NCBI RefSeq assembly: GCF_008935075.1
Contig: NZ_CP044545.1
Span: 2,073,501 to 2,137,500 of the forward strand
DNA length: 64,000 bases
DNA from: Pradoshia sp. D12
Lineage (GTDB): Bacteria > Bacillota > Bacilli > Bacillales > Pradoshiaceae
Reading direction: 5' to 3'
In this document: positions 26,486-35,813 of the stretch, in pieces
Numbering within the stretch: position 1 is the first letter of the stretch
How the letters are laid out: the number at the start of each line of letters is the position of its first letter
The notes under the pieces: model-generated
Databases searched by the model: none
What the model was told of the DNA's origin: nothing
Seen by the model: only the letters and a program-made list of their open reading frames with translations
Translations under genes and position numbers: made by a program

Positions 26486-26827
26486 ATGAAATATATTTGC
26501 CCCGTATACGGTCATAAAGGGCTTGATGAACCCGCTTATTATGATTCCAAACAGTTACAAGTGGGTTCTTTTGAAATATGTTCTTGTTGCCGGTTCGAAT
26601 ATGGTGTAGATGATGATGTGGAATTGGAAAGCGGAGAATTTTTACCCGTAAGAGATGTACACAATATCTATCGTACAGTGTGGCTGAATTTAGACGCACA
26701 TGTCGCCTCACCTTATTACTATCCAACTTACTGCCAAGAGAACGGGAAAGTGAAGCCAGAACATTTAGAAAAGCAATTAAAGAATATAGGTATAAACACA
26801 TTTGGAAGACCGATACATGAAGTATAA
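26486..26827 (+). CDS. Cysteine-rich, zinc-ribbon-like hypothetical protein
   Basis: This 113-residue protein belongs to a widespread unnamed family whose members start with KYICPVCGYKGL and continue GSFEICPCCGFEFG.DDD. Here the blocks read KYICPVYGHKGLDEP and SFEICSCCRFEYGVDDD, so one metal-binding Cys of the first knuckle is Tyr, and the second knuckle is altered around its Cys pair. The remainder (YRTVWLNLDAHVASPYY, HLEKQLKNIGI) matches the C-terminal helices of the family. The ATG has AAGGAG ten bases upstream. Function is unknown; loss of a ligand suggests zinc binding is weakened. Confidence 0.7.
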   Translation: MKYICPVYGHKGLDEPAYYDSKQLQVGSFEICSCCRFEYGVDDDVELESGEFLPVRDVHNIYRTVWLNLDAHVASPYYYPTYCQENGKVKPEHLEKQLKNIGINTFGRPIHEV

Positions 26828-26854
26828 AGTTAACCATATTGATTTTGCTGAAAC

Positions 26855-26886
26855 AAAAAAAACAGGAACACTGTTCCTGTTTTTTA
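26855..26886. terminator. Bidirectional terminator
   Basis: AAACAGGAACA and TGTTCCTGTTT pair with A and T runs outside. It separates the convergent Cys-rich gene and fbp. Confidence 0.9.
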
Positions 26887-26900
26887 AGTACAAGCTGCTA

Positions 26901-28829
26901 TCAATCCATATAGCGATATTCCCTTAAACTATTTAATATTGAAATTTCCTGAATTATTTTCTCTCCAATATTGGTTTCTCTAACCTTTTTCCGTTTTAAT
27001 TCTTTATCTACCAATCTTTTTATTGATAAAACATCTGTCCCGTTAAGTAAGACATCTTCCTTTGAATTAAAATGCTTATGGGCGACCAATTGCATACCGT
27101 AAGAATTATATAGCAATGTATATCCTGCTATGCCTGTAGTTGATTGGTATGCTTTGGAGAAACCTCCATCAATTACGATCATTTTTCCATTTGCCTTAAC
27201 TGGATTTTCTCCCTCTATTTCTTTAACTGGTGTATGGCCATTTATGATATGACCTGTGTCAGGATCCAGATCAAAATCAGCTAGTATTTTGCGACAAATT
27301 TCTTCATTCTCGCGTAAATGATAGTATGGATTCTTTCTTTCTTTATGGGTTGACTTGTCCTTAATAAAGTACCTCTCAAAAGTTGTCATTTCTCTTTTTC
27401 CAAAGAGTGACGAATATTCTCCCGTCCATAAATACCAGACCATATCCGTCGCAAGATCACCCGACTCTTCAGGATGTGCAAAAGAATAACGTAAATATTG
27501 CTCAAAAACATCAAGTAACTCACGACCTGAATAGGTGTTATTATCGACGGTCATCTTCTCCATATTTCCTTCTTCATCTAAAGGAATACACCCATGTATT
27601 AATAGGTTCCCGTTATATTTTAAATAAAGGCTTCCTTTCTTCATAAGGAAATTCATATGTCTCGCGAGCTTTTCTGAATTCTGAACTGAGAATAATAACT
27701 TTTCCATAACCTGCTGTTCTTCCTCTAATAACTGTTCAGGCTGTTCGGGATTAACCGTGGCAAAGCAAGTGTTTTCAAGAGGGTAAGTCTCCCCATAAAT
27801 CGTTATTTCATTTTTATCATAATCAATTTTCTCTAATAAAAGCCTATCTGACATATTAAAGCACGGACGTCTCTTTATTATAGGCATTTCGAGTTTGAAT
27901 TGAATCATCGCAATTGCTTGATGAATTTTCGTTATTTGTAATTTTTCATGACTAGATAGTTTCTGATCTGAATGTACCTTTGGTCTGAAAGCCGGATTGT
28001 CATCATAGTATTTCTCAGCCAGAGTTAACAAAGGCCTCAAATTGATTCCATACACATCTTCAATAATATCGAGATTGTCATACCTTGCACAAATACGAAT
28101 AATATTAGCAAGACAAACCAATGAACCAGAATAAGCACCTAGCCAAAGTACATCGTGGTTACCCCACTGAATATCAACCGAATGATAATTGATTAGAGTT
28201 TCCATGATTTTATCAGGTTCAGGTCCACGGTCATATATATCGCCAACAACATGAAGATGATCGACAACCAATCTCTGAGTTGTATAGGCAAGACCTGTTA
28301 TGAGTTTATCAGCTTGGCCTAAGGAGATGATTTGCTCAACAATTTCATTATAATATTTTTCCTTATTTGCTTGATTCGTTTTGTACAGCAGTTCTTCGAT
28401 AATAAATTCAAACTGCTTTGGCAATGCTTTTCTTAATTTCGAACGGGTATATTTGGATGAAGCATGAGAAATAAGTCTCATCATCCGCTCAATAATAACG
28501 ATATACCATTGATTCAATTCTTCTTTATTATCAAATTGATTTTTAATTAACTTTAATTTCTCTTCAGGATAATAAACTAATGTCGCAAATTCATTAATTT
28601 CTTTTTCTAATAAAACATCTTGAAACAAGTCTTTGATTTTTTGTTTTACATTCCCGGAACCGTTTCTCAGTACATGTTGAAAAGCTTGATACTCCCCATG
28701 TAAATCACTGACAAAATGTTCTGTCCCCTTCGGTAGGTTAAGGATGGCTTCCAAATTAATAATTTCTGTTACTACTTTTTCTTCACAATCATATTTTTGG
28801 ACGAGTAAGTCCAGGTATTTTGAATTCAA
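26901..28829 (-). CDS. fbp: Fructose-1,6-bisphosphatase, class III
   Basis: This 642-residue class III FBPase, found in Firmicutes, converts fructose-1,6-bisphosphate to fructose-6-phosphate in gluconeogenesis. It uses a calcineurin-type metallophosphatase core. Metal-site motifs are [12 protein letters not shown] near residue 40, [16 protein letters not shown] near 200, and [11 protein letters not shown] near 225. [11 protein letters not shown] near 545 and [19 protein letters not shown] complete the active site. Translation probably begins at TTG, after AAAGGGG. Length is normal for B. subtilis Fbp. It is monocistronic. Confidence 0.95.
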   Translation of the reverse strand: MNSKYLDLLVQKYDCEEKVVTEIINLEAILNLPKGTEHFVSDLHGEYQAFQHVLRNGSGNVKQKIKDLFQDVLLEKEINEFATLVYYPEEKLKLIKNQFDNKEELNQWYIVIIERMMRLISHASSKYTRSKLRKALPKQFEFIIEELLYKTNQANKEKYYNEIVEQIISLGQADKLITGLAYTTQRLVVDHLHVVGDIYDRGPEPDKIMETLINYHSVDIQWGNHDVLWLGAYSGSLVCLANIIRICARYDNLDIIEDVYGINLRPLLTLAEKYYDDNPAFRPKVHSDQKLSSHEKLQITKIHQAIAMIQFKLEMPIIKRRPCFNMSDRLLLEKIDYDKNEITIYGETYPLENTCFATVNPEQPEQLLEEEQQVMEKLLFSVQNSEKLARHMNFLMKKGSLYLKYNGNLLIHGCIPLDEEGNMEKMTVDNNTYSGRELLDVFEQYLRYSFAHPEESGDLATDMVWYLWTGEYSSLFGKREMTTFERYFIKDKSTHKERKNPYYHLRENEEICRKILADFDLDPDTGHIINGHTPVKEIEGENPVKANGKMIVIDGGFSKAYQSTTGIAGYTLLYNSYGMQLVAHKHFNSKEDVLLNGTDVLSIKRLVDKELKRKKVRETNIGEKIIQEISILNSLREYRYMD

Positions 28830-29253
28830 ATATAAGTATCCCCTTTCGATATTTCTATCAATCTAATCGATTGGATCTAATTAATAAAAGGGGAAAGCGA
28901 ATGCATTTGTAAATTCCCCGAATTAGCGAATATAGTAATTTAATTATAATTTATTTAACCAATAGTTGAATACAGATTTTTTAAATTTCTAATAGTAAAA
29001 CCGTCACTGGTTTGCAATAATAACTTTGACCGGGATAAGTTTTTTAAGAATGAATAATTCTATTTCACTATTGGTAAAAATCATGCTCAATTCATTAACC
29101 ATTCTCTTATCTGTAATGATATTAACTATTGCAAAAGTAATAAAAAATATCATACCTGATATTCTTTTTAAAGGGAGAGCTTGTTGCCGTTACACCTCTA
29201 TGATAAAGTATATAATAATTATTTGAAAATTGAAAATTATGGAGGCTGAGTAG
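28830..29253. other. Divergent intergenic between fbp and the cyclase gene
   Basis: The only candidate element is a plus-strand promoter, TTGTTG then 17 bases then TAAAGT (about 29182-29210), about 45 bases before the cyclase start. The rest is AT-rich with no gene. Confidence 0.4.
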
Positions 29254-29991
29254 ATGGTAAACAATCTGTTGCAGGTACTTAATATCTTGAAATCTAAGGA
29301 GTGGGTGGACCTCACTCATACATTTGGACCAGATTCCCCTCATTTCTTTATGTTTGATGACGCACAGATTGATACTTTATTTACTCATGAAGACGGATTC
29401 ATGGCACAGCGTTATTCGTTCGCTGGTCAATATGGAACCCATATTGATCCTCCCATTCATTTCGTGCCAGACACCCGGTATTTGGACGAATTGGAACTAA
29501 AGGAGCTTGTGTTGCCCTTGATTGTGATTGACAAATCAAAAGAGGCGGCGAAGAATCCTGATTTCACACTCACCATCCATGATATTTTAGATTTTGAAAC
29601 AGAACACGGAACAATTGAGGCAAATACATTTGTGGCTTTGCGCACCGACTGGAGCAAGCGCTGGCCAGACAAAGAGGCCTTCTCCAACAAAGATGAGGAA
29701 GGCCATAATCATATCCCTGGCTGGGGCTATGAAGCGTTGAAATTTTTGTTTGAAGAACGAAGAATCAAAGCTATTGGCCATGAAACCTTTGACACCGATT
29801 CAGCTATTGACTTCCGTAAAAATGGGGAACTTAGAGGCGAATATTATGTACTTTCTCAGGATACGTATCAAATTGAACTCATGAAAAACCTGGACAAGTT
29901 GCCTCCTAAAGGAGCTATCATCTTTAATATCGTACCGAAACCTGAAAAAGCGTCAGGCTTCCCAGTACGTTCGTTCTCTATTTTGCCTTGA
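29254..29991 (+). CDS. Cyclase-family metal-dependent hydrolase (isatin hydrolase/formamidase-like)
   Basis: The 245-residue protein is of the cyclase/KynB-like superfamily (PF04199). Its members hydrolyse amide or lactam bonds using Mn or Zn. The metal-binding signature HxGTHxDxPxH appears as QYGTHIDPPIHF near residue 70, preceded by WVDLTHTFGPDSP. The first His of the consensus is Gln here. The later IKAIGHETFDTDSA supplies further active-site residues. Length is typical. The ATG follows TGGAGG. No tryptophan or isatin pathway genes are adjacent, so the substrate is unknown. Confidence 0.85.
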   Translation: MVNNLLQVLNILKSKEWVDLTHTFGPDSPHFFMFDDAQIDTLFTHEDGFMAQRYSFAGQYGTHIDPPIHFVPDTRYLDELELKELVLPLIVIDKSKEAAKNPDFTLTIHDILDFETEHGTIEANTFVALRTDWSKRWPDKEAFSNKDEEGHNHIPGWGYEALKFLFEERRIKAIGHETFDTDSAIDFRKNGELRGEYYVLSQDTYQIELMKNLDKLPPKGAIIFNIVPKPEKASGFPVRSFSILP

Positions 29992-30004
29992 TAGGACAAA
30001 TATA

Positions 30005-30038
30005 AAAAAGGAGTTGCTATGCACCTCCTTTCTTCTTG
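30005..30038 (+). terminator. Terminator after the cyclase gene
   Basis: AAAGGAG and CTCCTTT pair, with an inner TGC/GCA extension, followed by a U-rich tract. Confidence 0.8.
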
Positions 30039-30168
30039 AGCAATTTTTAGTAAATAAATCTTATATAGTGTCTCTGGAATAATTGAATCGTTCTGCCTTC
30101 TCCCTGAAACGTATGATGTCAGCAAAGCTTGATTTTGTAATCTTGAAGTCGTGCGAAATAAAAATTCT

Positions 30169-30423
30169 TCAAACAAACAACAACTCATAAATCTCATTTA
30201 AATGCTTGGATCGTTCTTCGTCCTGCTCTTGGTTTGAATAAGCAATGGCATTTTGTAAAACCCTATTTAGGTAGTGACTTTCACCCACTGATAAATCTCT
30301 GACAAACTGTTCTCCGCTGTCGTAATTTCCGTCAGAAATCATATTATAAATATGCTTGCCAACTTTGCTGTCCTCCGTATGTGCTGATAAAATTTCCTTC
30401 ACATATCCTAATGACTGGTTCAT
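30169..30423 (-). CDS. csgA: CsgA-like small sporulation protein
   Basis: This 84-residue acidic protein, MNQSLGYVKEILS to LNEIYELLFV, matches the pattern I recall for sigma-G-dependent spore protein CsgA of Bacillus (M..TLGY..E.L.N, FV..L, YLN..L...I.YA..EQD..R...LNE.YE.L). It is not a classical alpha/beta SASP. The frame opens three codons earlier at a GTG that overlaps the RBS, so the ATG after AAGGAG at 30423 is the start. It would be expressed in the forespore if the identification is right. No sigma-G promoter was verified. Confidence 0.6.
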   Translation of the reverse strand: MNQSLGYVKEILSAHTEDSKVGKHIYNMISDGNYDSGEQFVRDLSVGESHYLNRVLQNAIAYSNQEQDEERSKHLNEIYELLFV

Positions 30424-30531
30424 AAAGTACACTCCTTAATGAATAGTAGTTATTCCTTTATTCTTTACAGGAGAGAACAAATCATACCAGCATTTACCGA
30501 TTCATCCTTAGATTTATAAAGCAACCGCAAT

Positions 30532-30566
30532 AAAAAAGCCTAAACCATATCCTTGATGGTTTAGAC
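30532..30566 (-). terminator. Terminator after the acyl-CoA ligase gene
   Basis: CTAAACCAT and ATGGTTTAG pair. The minus-strand transcript continues GCTTTTTT. Confidence 0.88.
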
Positions 30567-30587
30567 TTCTCCCCTACCTATCCACTA

Positions 30588-32207
30588 TTAGTTATTAGAT
30601 ACTCTCTCTTGAATCATTTCTCTCAATTTAGCCTTTAGAAATTTACCAACGGAGGTTTTCGGGATTTCATCCATAAAGATGATTTCATCTGGAATCCACC
30701 ATTTTGCAAATTGCGGCTTAAGGAAGCTTTGAATCTCTTCTTCGGTAACCTTTCCATCAAATTCAGGCTTAAGAACTACACACCCGACCGGTCTTTCCTG
30801 CCATTCGGGATGCGGTATGGCTACGACACTTGCTTCAAATATCGCCTCATGAGCCATTAAGGCGTTTTCCAGATCAACAGATGAAATCCATTCACCGCCG
30901 CTCTTAATTAAATCCTTTGTTCGATCGACCAGCTTGATTGTGCCCTCTTCATCTACAGTTGCTATATCTCCAGTCAACAGCCATCCGTCTTTAAATGCCT
31001 CAGCAGTCCGTTCATCACGATAATATTCATCTGCAATCCAGTTGCCCCGTAACATCAGCTCACCCATATCCAATCCGTTCCAGTTCACTTCTCCTTCAGA
31101 GCCGACCACTTTCATTTCCAGGCCTGGTACAAGCAAGCCTTGCTTAGCTCTAATATCGAGCAGCTCTTCTTCCGGTAAGTCTAACTGATAGCTTTTCAGA
31201 CGTGATACAGTTGCCAATGGTGCCGTTTCTGTCATTCCATAAGCATGTAGGAATGGTATTTTATATTTAATTTCAAATTGCTTAATCAATCCTTTTGGTG
31301 CAGCCGAGCCACCGCATAAAATAAATTCCAATGTGCTGGTATCATATGTACCTTTTTCAAGCTCCTGCAGGAGACCTAACCAAATTGTCGGCACACCAGC
31401 TGTTTTTGTCACACCTTCTGATTGGATAAATTCGGCTAATAATTTAGGATTAAATTGAGGTCCAGGCAGAACCTGAGTTGCTCCAAACCAGGTGGCCGCA
31501 AATGGCAATCCCCAGGCATTCACATGAAACATTGGCACAACAGGCATGACCACATCACGTTCAGAAACAGCTGTTGTATCTGCTAGGCCGAGTGCGAAGC
31601 TATGCAGCACAATCCCCCGGTGCGAATACAATACACCTTTTGGATTCCCAGTTGTTGCTGATGTATAGCACATTCCTGCTATTTCATTTTCATCTAAATC
31701 ATTTATAAATGGAGTTTTCGGGTTGCCGACTGCTAGAAGTTCTTCATATGAATATGCGGGTTTAAGACTTGTTGAGGGTATTTCTGTCTGATCCGTCATA
31801 ATGATATAGGCCTTGACGGTTGTCAGCGCTGGGGCGATTTTTTCTATTAGGGGTACAATATCTTCATCAATCAATAGTACCTTGTCTTCTGCATGATTAA
31901 TAATATAGGTAATATGTTCTGCGGATAAACGAATATTAATGGTATGGACAACAGCTCCAATGCCAGGTACTGCAAAATATGCTTCGAGATGGCGATGGTG
32001 ATTCCACGCCAGCGTACCGACTTTATCACCTCTTGATACATTCATTTTCTGGAGTACATCCGCCAGCCTTCTTGTCCTTTCACCGATCTCTTTGTACGTT
32101 AATCGCTGCACCTTATCATGAGTCCTTGATACCACTTCTTTCTTCGGAAATACTTTTTCAGCTCTTTCCAGCAAAGAATGTACAGTTAATGGCACGTGCA
32201 TCATCAT
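30588..32207 (-). CDS. Fatty acid-CoA ligase (AMP-binding, AlkK/medium-to-long-chain type)
   Basis: This 539-residue ANL-superfamily enzyme activates a fatty acid with ATP and CoA. AMP-binding motifs are MCYTSATTGNPKGVLYSHR (P-loop) near residue 180, HAYGMTETAPLAT (A5) near 320, GWLLTGDIATVDEEG near 405 and the C-terminal lysine region PKTSVGKFLKAKLREM. The ATG run follows AGGAGGAAGGGG. It lies 84 bases downstream of the acyl-CoA dehydrogenase on the same strand and ends at a terminator. The pair is probably one operon for fatty acid activation and first oxidation, under the cre-like site at 33457. Confidence 0.92.
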   Translation of the reverse strand: MMMHVPLTVHSLLERAEKVFPKKEVVSRTHDKVQRLTYKEIGERTRRLADVLQKMNVSRGDKVGTLAWNHHRHLEAYFAVPGIGAVVHTINIRLSAEHITYIINHAEDKVLLIDEDIVPLIEKIAPALTTVKAYIIMTDQTEIPSTSLKPAYSYEELLAVGNPKTPFINDLDENEIAGMCYTSATTGNPKGVLYSHRGIVLHSFALGLADTTAVSERDVVMPVVPMFHVNAWGLPFAATWFGATQVLPGPQFNPKLLAEFIQSEGVTKTAGVPTIWLGLLQELEKGTYDTSTLEFILCGGSAAPKGLIKQFEIKYKIPFLHAYGMTETAPLATVSRLKSYQLDLPEEELLDIRAKQGLLVPGLEMKVVGSEGEVNWNGLDMGELMLRGNWIADEYYRDERTAEAFKDGWLLTGDIATVDEEGTIKLVDRTKDLIKSGGEWISSVDLENALMAHEAIFEASVVAIPHPEWQERPVGCVVLKPEFDGKVTEEEIQSFLKPQFAKWWIPDEIIFMDEIPKTSVGKFLKAKLREMIQERVSNN

Positions 32208-32291
32208 TATTACCCCTTCCTCCTATTAATTGAATATAGTACTCTTAAATCTCACCTGACCTTGAGTCCAATGCTAATTCACTTTCCCCCA

Positions 32292-33434
32292 TTAAAGTCC
32301 AAGGTTCTTAGCAATGATCGTCTTCATAATTTCATTTGTACCGGCATAAATACTGGCAACCGGGGTATCCCTGAATCGTCTGGCAATCTTGTATTCTTCC
32401 ATGTAGCCATATCCACCGTGTAGCTGCATGCATTCAACCGAGATGCGTTTAGACATATCTGTTAATTTCCACTTGGCCATTGAGACTTCTGCTACTATAT
32501 TCTTCCCGGCTATATGATCTGCAATTAATTGATCAAGAAATACTCTTCCCATTTTTATGTCGGATGCGATTTCAGCCAGCTTAAACTTCGTATTTTGAAA
32601 ATCACTGATTGATTTTCCGAATGCTTTCCTTGACTTAACATAATCGAGCGTCATCTGAAGCATATCCTCAGCAGCAACCTGAGCTGAAATAGCTACGATT
32701 AACCGTTCCTGCTGGAGCTTATCCATCATATACATAAAGCCTTTCCCTGCTTCTCCCAACAAATTTCCCTTTGGTACGATACAATCCTCAAATAGGAGCT
32801 CCGCTGTATCCTGGCAATGCATACCCACTTTTTCTAGTTTACGTCCTCTTGAGAAGCCTTCCATATCTCTTTCGACAACAAGCAGGCTTATTCCTTTATG
32901 CTTGGGTATAGCATGTAAATCCGTTTTACAAGCTACAATGATGAGGTCTGCGTGGATTCCGTTCGTAATGAAGGTCTTCTGTCCATTTAAAATATAATGG
33001 TCCTCTTTTAATTCTGCGTATGTAGATAAGGAAGCAAGATCAGAGCCTGCACCTGGTTCTGTCATGGCAATAGCTGTGATGATTTCCCCGCTGACACATT
33101 TGGGAAGCCATTTCTCCTTTTGTTCTTTCGTACCATAGGCGTTAATATACGGCACAACAATATCATTATGGAGACCAATCCCGATTGTACCGGAACCAAG
33201 GCGCTCGAGTTCTTCATTAATGACAACTGATATACCCCAATCCGTTTCCAAGCCGCCATATTGCTCTGGTAAATCCGGGCATAAATATCCCTCTTGACCA
33301 AGCTTGGACCAAAATTCTCTTGGAATCAGTTTCTCTTTCTCCCACTGGTCATAGTATGGATACGCCTCTTTTTTTAGAAACTTTCTAAAGGATTTTCTAA
33401 ATATGTCATGCTCTTCATTTAAATAAGGATGCAT
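32292..33434 (-). CDS. Acyl-CoA dehydrogenase (long-chain type)
   Basis: This 380-residue FAD enzyme makes the trans-2-enoyl-CoA in beta-oxidation. It has AMTEPGAGSDLAS near residue 125 and NGQKTFITNGIHADL near 155. The C-terminal RFRDTPVASIYAGTNEIM contacts FAD. The catalytic Glu used by short/medium-chain enzymes (YEGT) is Ala here, as in LCAD and isovaleryl types, where the base is the Glu in a QERL motif; QQERLIVAISAQ near 245 fits. It is a close paralogue of the genes at 49321 and 58000. AGGAGG precedes the ATG. Confidence 0.93.
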   Translation of the reverse strand: MHPYLNEEHDIFRKSFRKFLKKEAYPYYDQWEKEKLIPREFWSKLGQEGYLCPDLPEQYGGLETDWGISVVINEELERLGSGTIGIGLHNDIVVPYINAYGTKEQKEKWLPKCVSGEIITAIAMTEPGAGSDLASLSTYAELKEDHYILNGQKTFITNGIHADLIIVACKTDLHAIPKHKGISLLVVERDMEGFSRGRKLEKVGMHCQDTAELLFEDCIVPKGNLLGEAGKGFMYMMDKLQQERLIVAISAQVAAEDMLQMTLDYVKSRKAFGKSISDFQNTKFKLAEIASDIKMGRVFLDQLIADHIAGKNIVAEVSMAKWKLTDMSKRISVECMQLHGGYGYMEEYKIARRFRDTPVASIYAGTNEIMKTIIAKNLGL

Positions 33435-33456
33435 CTTTTATTTCCTCCTATATGTA

Positions 33457-33470
33457 TGTAAGCGCTTAAA
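33457..33470. promoter_or_regulatory. Candidate CcpA (cre) site
   Basis: TGTAAGCGCTTAAA fits the cre consensus TGWAANCGNTNWCA with one mismatch and centres on the palindrome TAAGCGCTTA. It lies 23 bases before the acyl-CoA dehydrogenase start, where CcpA would block transcription in glucose. Confidence 0.65.
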
Positions 33471-33605
33471 TAATTTCTTATGCTTTTTATATTAGCGACC
33501 AATATGTATAAAGTCACGAACATTTTTATAATTTTCTAAAAATACGTAACAGTCCCAGTCAATTGATGAATAGACTGATTATAAGCTAATCATTTTAAAT
33601 AATAA

Positions 33606-33628
33606 AAAAAGAGGCCTAAGCCTCTTTT
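33606..33628 (-). terminator. Terminator after yxcD
   Basis: AAAGAGGC and GCCTCTTT pair around a short CTAA-type loop with A/T runs on both sides. Confidence 0.88.
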
Positions 33629-33635
33629 CATACTT

Positions 33636-33926
33636 TTATTGAACGTAGGCAATAATGCCTTCCTCGTCATCTAATTCAAGTTCAATAGCTGCAGCAAATG
33701 GATCCATATTCAGCTCATGCTCAATATAAAAACGCAGTGCTTCAATCATGTTTGCGGTGATTAGAATTTGGGATCTTCCATTAACATGTGCTTCTGCGGA
33801 GAACCCATATTTATCGTCATACAATAATTCAATTTCAACTTGTTCAGGATTGACTTGCTTTTTAGCTGCGATATAAACACAAAGTGAATTAATAATCTCA
33901 TTCTCTGAAATTTTTATTGTCTCCAC
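33636..33926 (-). CDS. yxcD: YxcD family protein (DUF2653)
   Basis: This 96-residue acidic cytoplasmic protein matches YxcD/DUF2653: ISENEIINSLCVYIAAKKQVNPEQVEIELLYDD, then GFSAEAHVNGRSQILITANMIEALRFYIE and DPFAAAIELELDDEEGIIAYV. Function is unknown. Translation starts at GTG, with GAGGT upstream. The start overlaps the end of the preceding gene by 13 bases, so the two are translationally coupled. That pairing with a secreted or membrane protein is also seen around yxcD-like genes. Confidence 0.85.
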   Translation of the reverse strand: METIKISENEIINSLCVYIAAKKQVNPEQVEIELLYDDKYGFSAEAHVNGRSQILITANMIEALRFYIEHELNMDPFAAAIELELDDEEGIIAYVQ

Positions 33927-34357
33927 GTTCCGTCAACCTCTTTTCGTGGACGGTTACTACGTGTAAAGATTTTTTTGATTAAAGCAACAATCAGCAAAAT
34001 TGCAAGTACATTCAATAATAAACCAAGTACGGATCCCATGGCACCCATATTAGCTAGCAAACCGCCGAATAATAAACCGGCAATACCGCCAAGCATCATA
34101 CTTTTCATGAATCCACCTTTATTAAATGAATTTGTTTTAGTTGCTTTGGCATTGCTGTTTGTTGTTGATTTTTGCTTATTAACTGTTGAATTGTTTTGGT
34201 TGAAATTAGATTGGTTATTATTTGAATTGAACGATTTTTTACCTGAACGGTATGATTTTGCACTAACCTCGTGTGAAGTTCCTACAAACGCATGTTCAGC
34301 CACCGGTGCAAATACAAAGGTAACCAACATAAAAGCAGTTAACATTTTCTTTAACAA
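33914..34357 (-). CDS. Membrane protein with Asn/Ser-rich extracellular region
   Basis: The 147-residue protein has an N-terminal hydrophobic segment (LLKKMLTAFMLVTFVFAPVAEHAF), a likely signal or anchor. A low-complexity Asn/Ser/Lys stretch (about residues 35-80: SFNSNNNQSNFNQNNSTVNK) follows. Then come a Gly-rich hydrophobic helix GGIAGLLFGGLLANMGAMGS and a second helix VLGLLLNVLAILLIVALI, with a basic tail. This is like the N-terminal part of Tim44-type/YxcD-partner membrane proteins without the lipid-binding domain. The TTG start at 34357 follows AGGAGG; the longer frame upstream has no RBS. Function is unknown. Confidence 0.7.
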   Translation of the reverse strand: MLKKMLTAFMLVTFVFAPVAEHAFVGTSHEVSAKSYRSGKKSFNSNNNQSNFNQNNSTVNKQKSTTNSNAKATKTNSFNKGGFMKSMMLGGIAGLLFGGLLANMGAMGSVLGLLLNVLAILLIVALIKKIFTRSNRPRKEVDGTWRQ

Positions 34358-34607
34358 AGTAATTCCTCCTGTAATTCTAGTAGTCAGGCTTAGTTTCCCA
34401 TATTTGTATTTACGAATCAAGTTTTAAGAAGTTTCATTGTTTTTCATTTTTCTTCAAAATTTATATAGATTTTTATAAAATTTGTAAGCTTATCATTCAA
34501 TTCAAATAAAATATGTAAAAATTGGACCCTTTTTACTATTCCTACAATTCAAAACGTTATAATATATACACTATGAATATATTGAATCAGGAAGGGAACG
34601 TCTGTAT

Positions 34608-35483
34608 ATGTATCAATCTATGTTTACGATTGCTATCACCATCACGATTATGACGGTTTTTTTAGTTATTATCTTATCAAAGCGTAACCCTTTCATCGTA
34701 TTTAAGATTTTATGGGATAGCCGAAAGAACAAAAAATCATGGATTCATTTTGCATTACTTGGGACTATACTTTTAATCAATAAACTGGAATTGCAAATAG
34801 AGAGCAATTTTATTCATATCGGGGACTATTCTCATATTATTCAGCAGTATGAAGGGCAATTACTGGCTAATTTCCAAAACCTATTGTATAATATTTGGTT
34901 AACAGAAATCACAACTTTTTTCTACATCATTATATTTGTCACTTTGATTTCAACATCATTTGTCCTCTATTTCATCCAACAAAACAAGCAATTATTCTAT
35001 ACATTTATTTATGCCGTTGGGCTGAATTATCTTATTGCCATACCCTTTTATCTTTTTTTACCTGTTAATGAGGTATGGTATGTCCATTCTCAGGTACACT
35101 TTTTAATCCCGGAAGTTTATCCGGACTTTGAGACTCAATATCGGAATGTATCAGGATTGAATAACTGTTTCCCAAGCCTGCATAACTCGATTTCACTGAC
35201 TTTATTATTCTTAAGCTATAAGTCGAACAATAAGCCTTTTAAATGGTTTATGACTGGCAGTGTGGGAATAATCATGTTCTCCACTATTTATCTTGGCATA
35301 CACTGGCTGACAGATATGGCTGCAGGAGTACTTCTTGCTATTACAGCCTTTACGATGGCCAATTTGATCTCTATATTGGTAAGTAAGTCTGCGCGAATGG
35401 AAGGGAAAATGACACCCAACCTGCTTTTCATCAAAAATAAAACCGTATCTTCAAAGATTAAATCCGAAAAGCAAGCGAACTAA
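34608..35483 (+). CDS. PAP2-family membrane phosphatase/phosphotransferase
   Basis: This 291-residue protein has six or so membrane segments. The second and third PAP2 motifs are visible as NCFPSLHNS (near residue 190, usual form PSxHxx) and GIHWLTDMAAG (usual SRxxxxxHxxxDxxxG, with His and Asp kept). This pattern is closest to the inositol phosphorylceramide synthase-like branch of PAP2 proteins, which act on lipid phosphates at the outer membrane face. The N-terminal 110 residues are less conserved. A GGAAGGGA site precedes the ATG. The lipid substrate is unknown; the gene is single. Confidence 0.82.
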   Translation: MYQSMFTIAITITIMTVFLVIILSKRNPFIVFKILWDSRKNKKSWIHFALLGTILLINKLELQIESNFIHIGDYSHIIQQYEGQLLANFQNLLYNIWLTEITTFFYIIIFVTLISTSFVLYFIQQNKQLFYTFIYAVGLNYLIAIPFYLFLPVNEVWYVHSQVHFLIPEVYPDFETQYRNVSGLNNCFPSLHNSISLTLLFLSYKSNNKPFKWFMTGSVGIIMFSTIYLGIHWLTDMAAGVLLAITAFTMANLISILVSKSARMEGKMTPNLLFIKNKTVSSKIKSEKQAN

Positions 35484-35813
35484 TGTTGAATTATCAACCT
35501 AATAGGACTTTAAAGACTTATTCGAAGAGACACCTAAAATTTCCGCTTCTTTATCAGGAAAAGAAAAATCATAGATTAAATCTTATTAAAAAGGAACCAT
35601 ATAAAAGCGGCATCGTTGTTGACGATGCCGTTCAAAATTATTAATGGTTTTCATATAAAGTTCCAAAGAGATTCATTAGAATAACCACTTGCTATGCTGA
35701 ATAAATTCAAAAAAAATATAAAGCGAATACACAATTATTTATTTCAATAAATCTCCTCATTCAATCTCTATCTTTTACAAATGGACGGGTATTCTTTCAA
35801 ACTCTAATAGAAA
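35484..35813. other. Convergent intergenic with one hairpin
   Basis: A hairpin at 35602-35630 (CGGCATCG/CGATGCCG, followed by CTTTTAT on the minus strand) may end the SDR transcript 180 bases past its stop. No gene is seen in the rest of the AT-rich stretch. Confidence 0.6.

Noticed and set aside
29868-30197. 109-codon minus-strand frame overlapping the cyclase 3' end
   Set aside because: It overlaps a gene with clear motifs and a terminator, and has no RBS.
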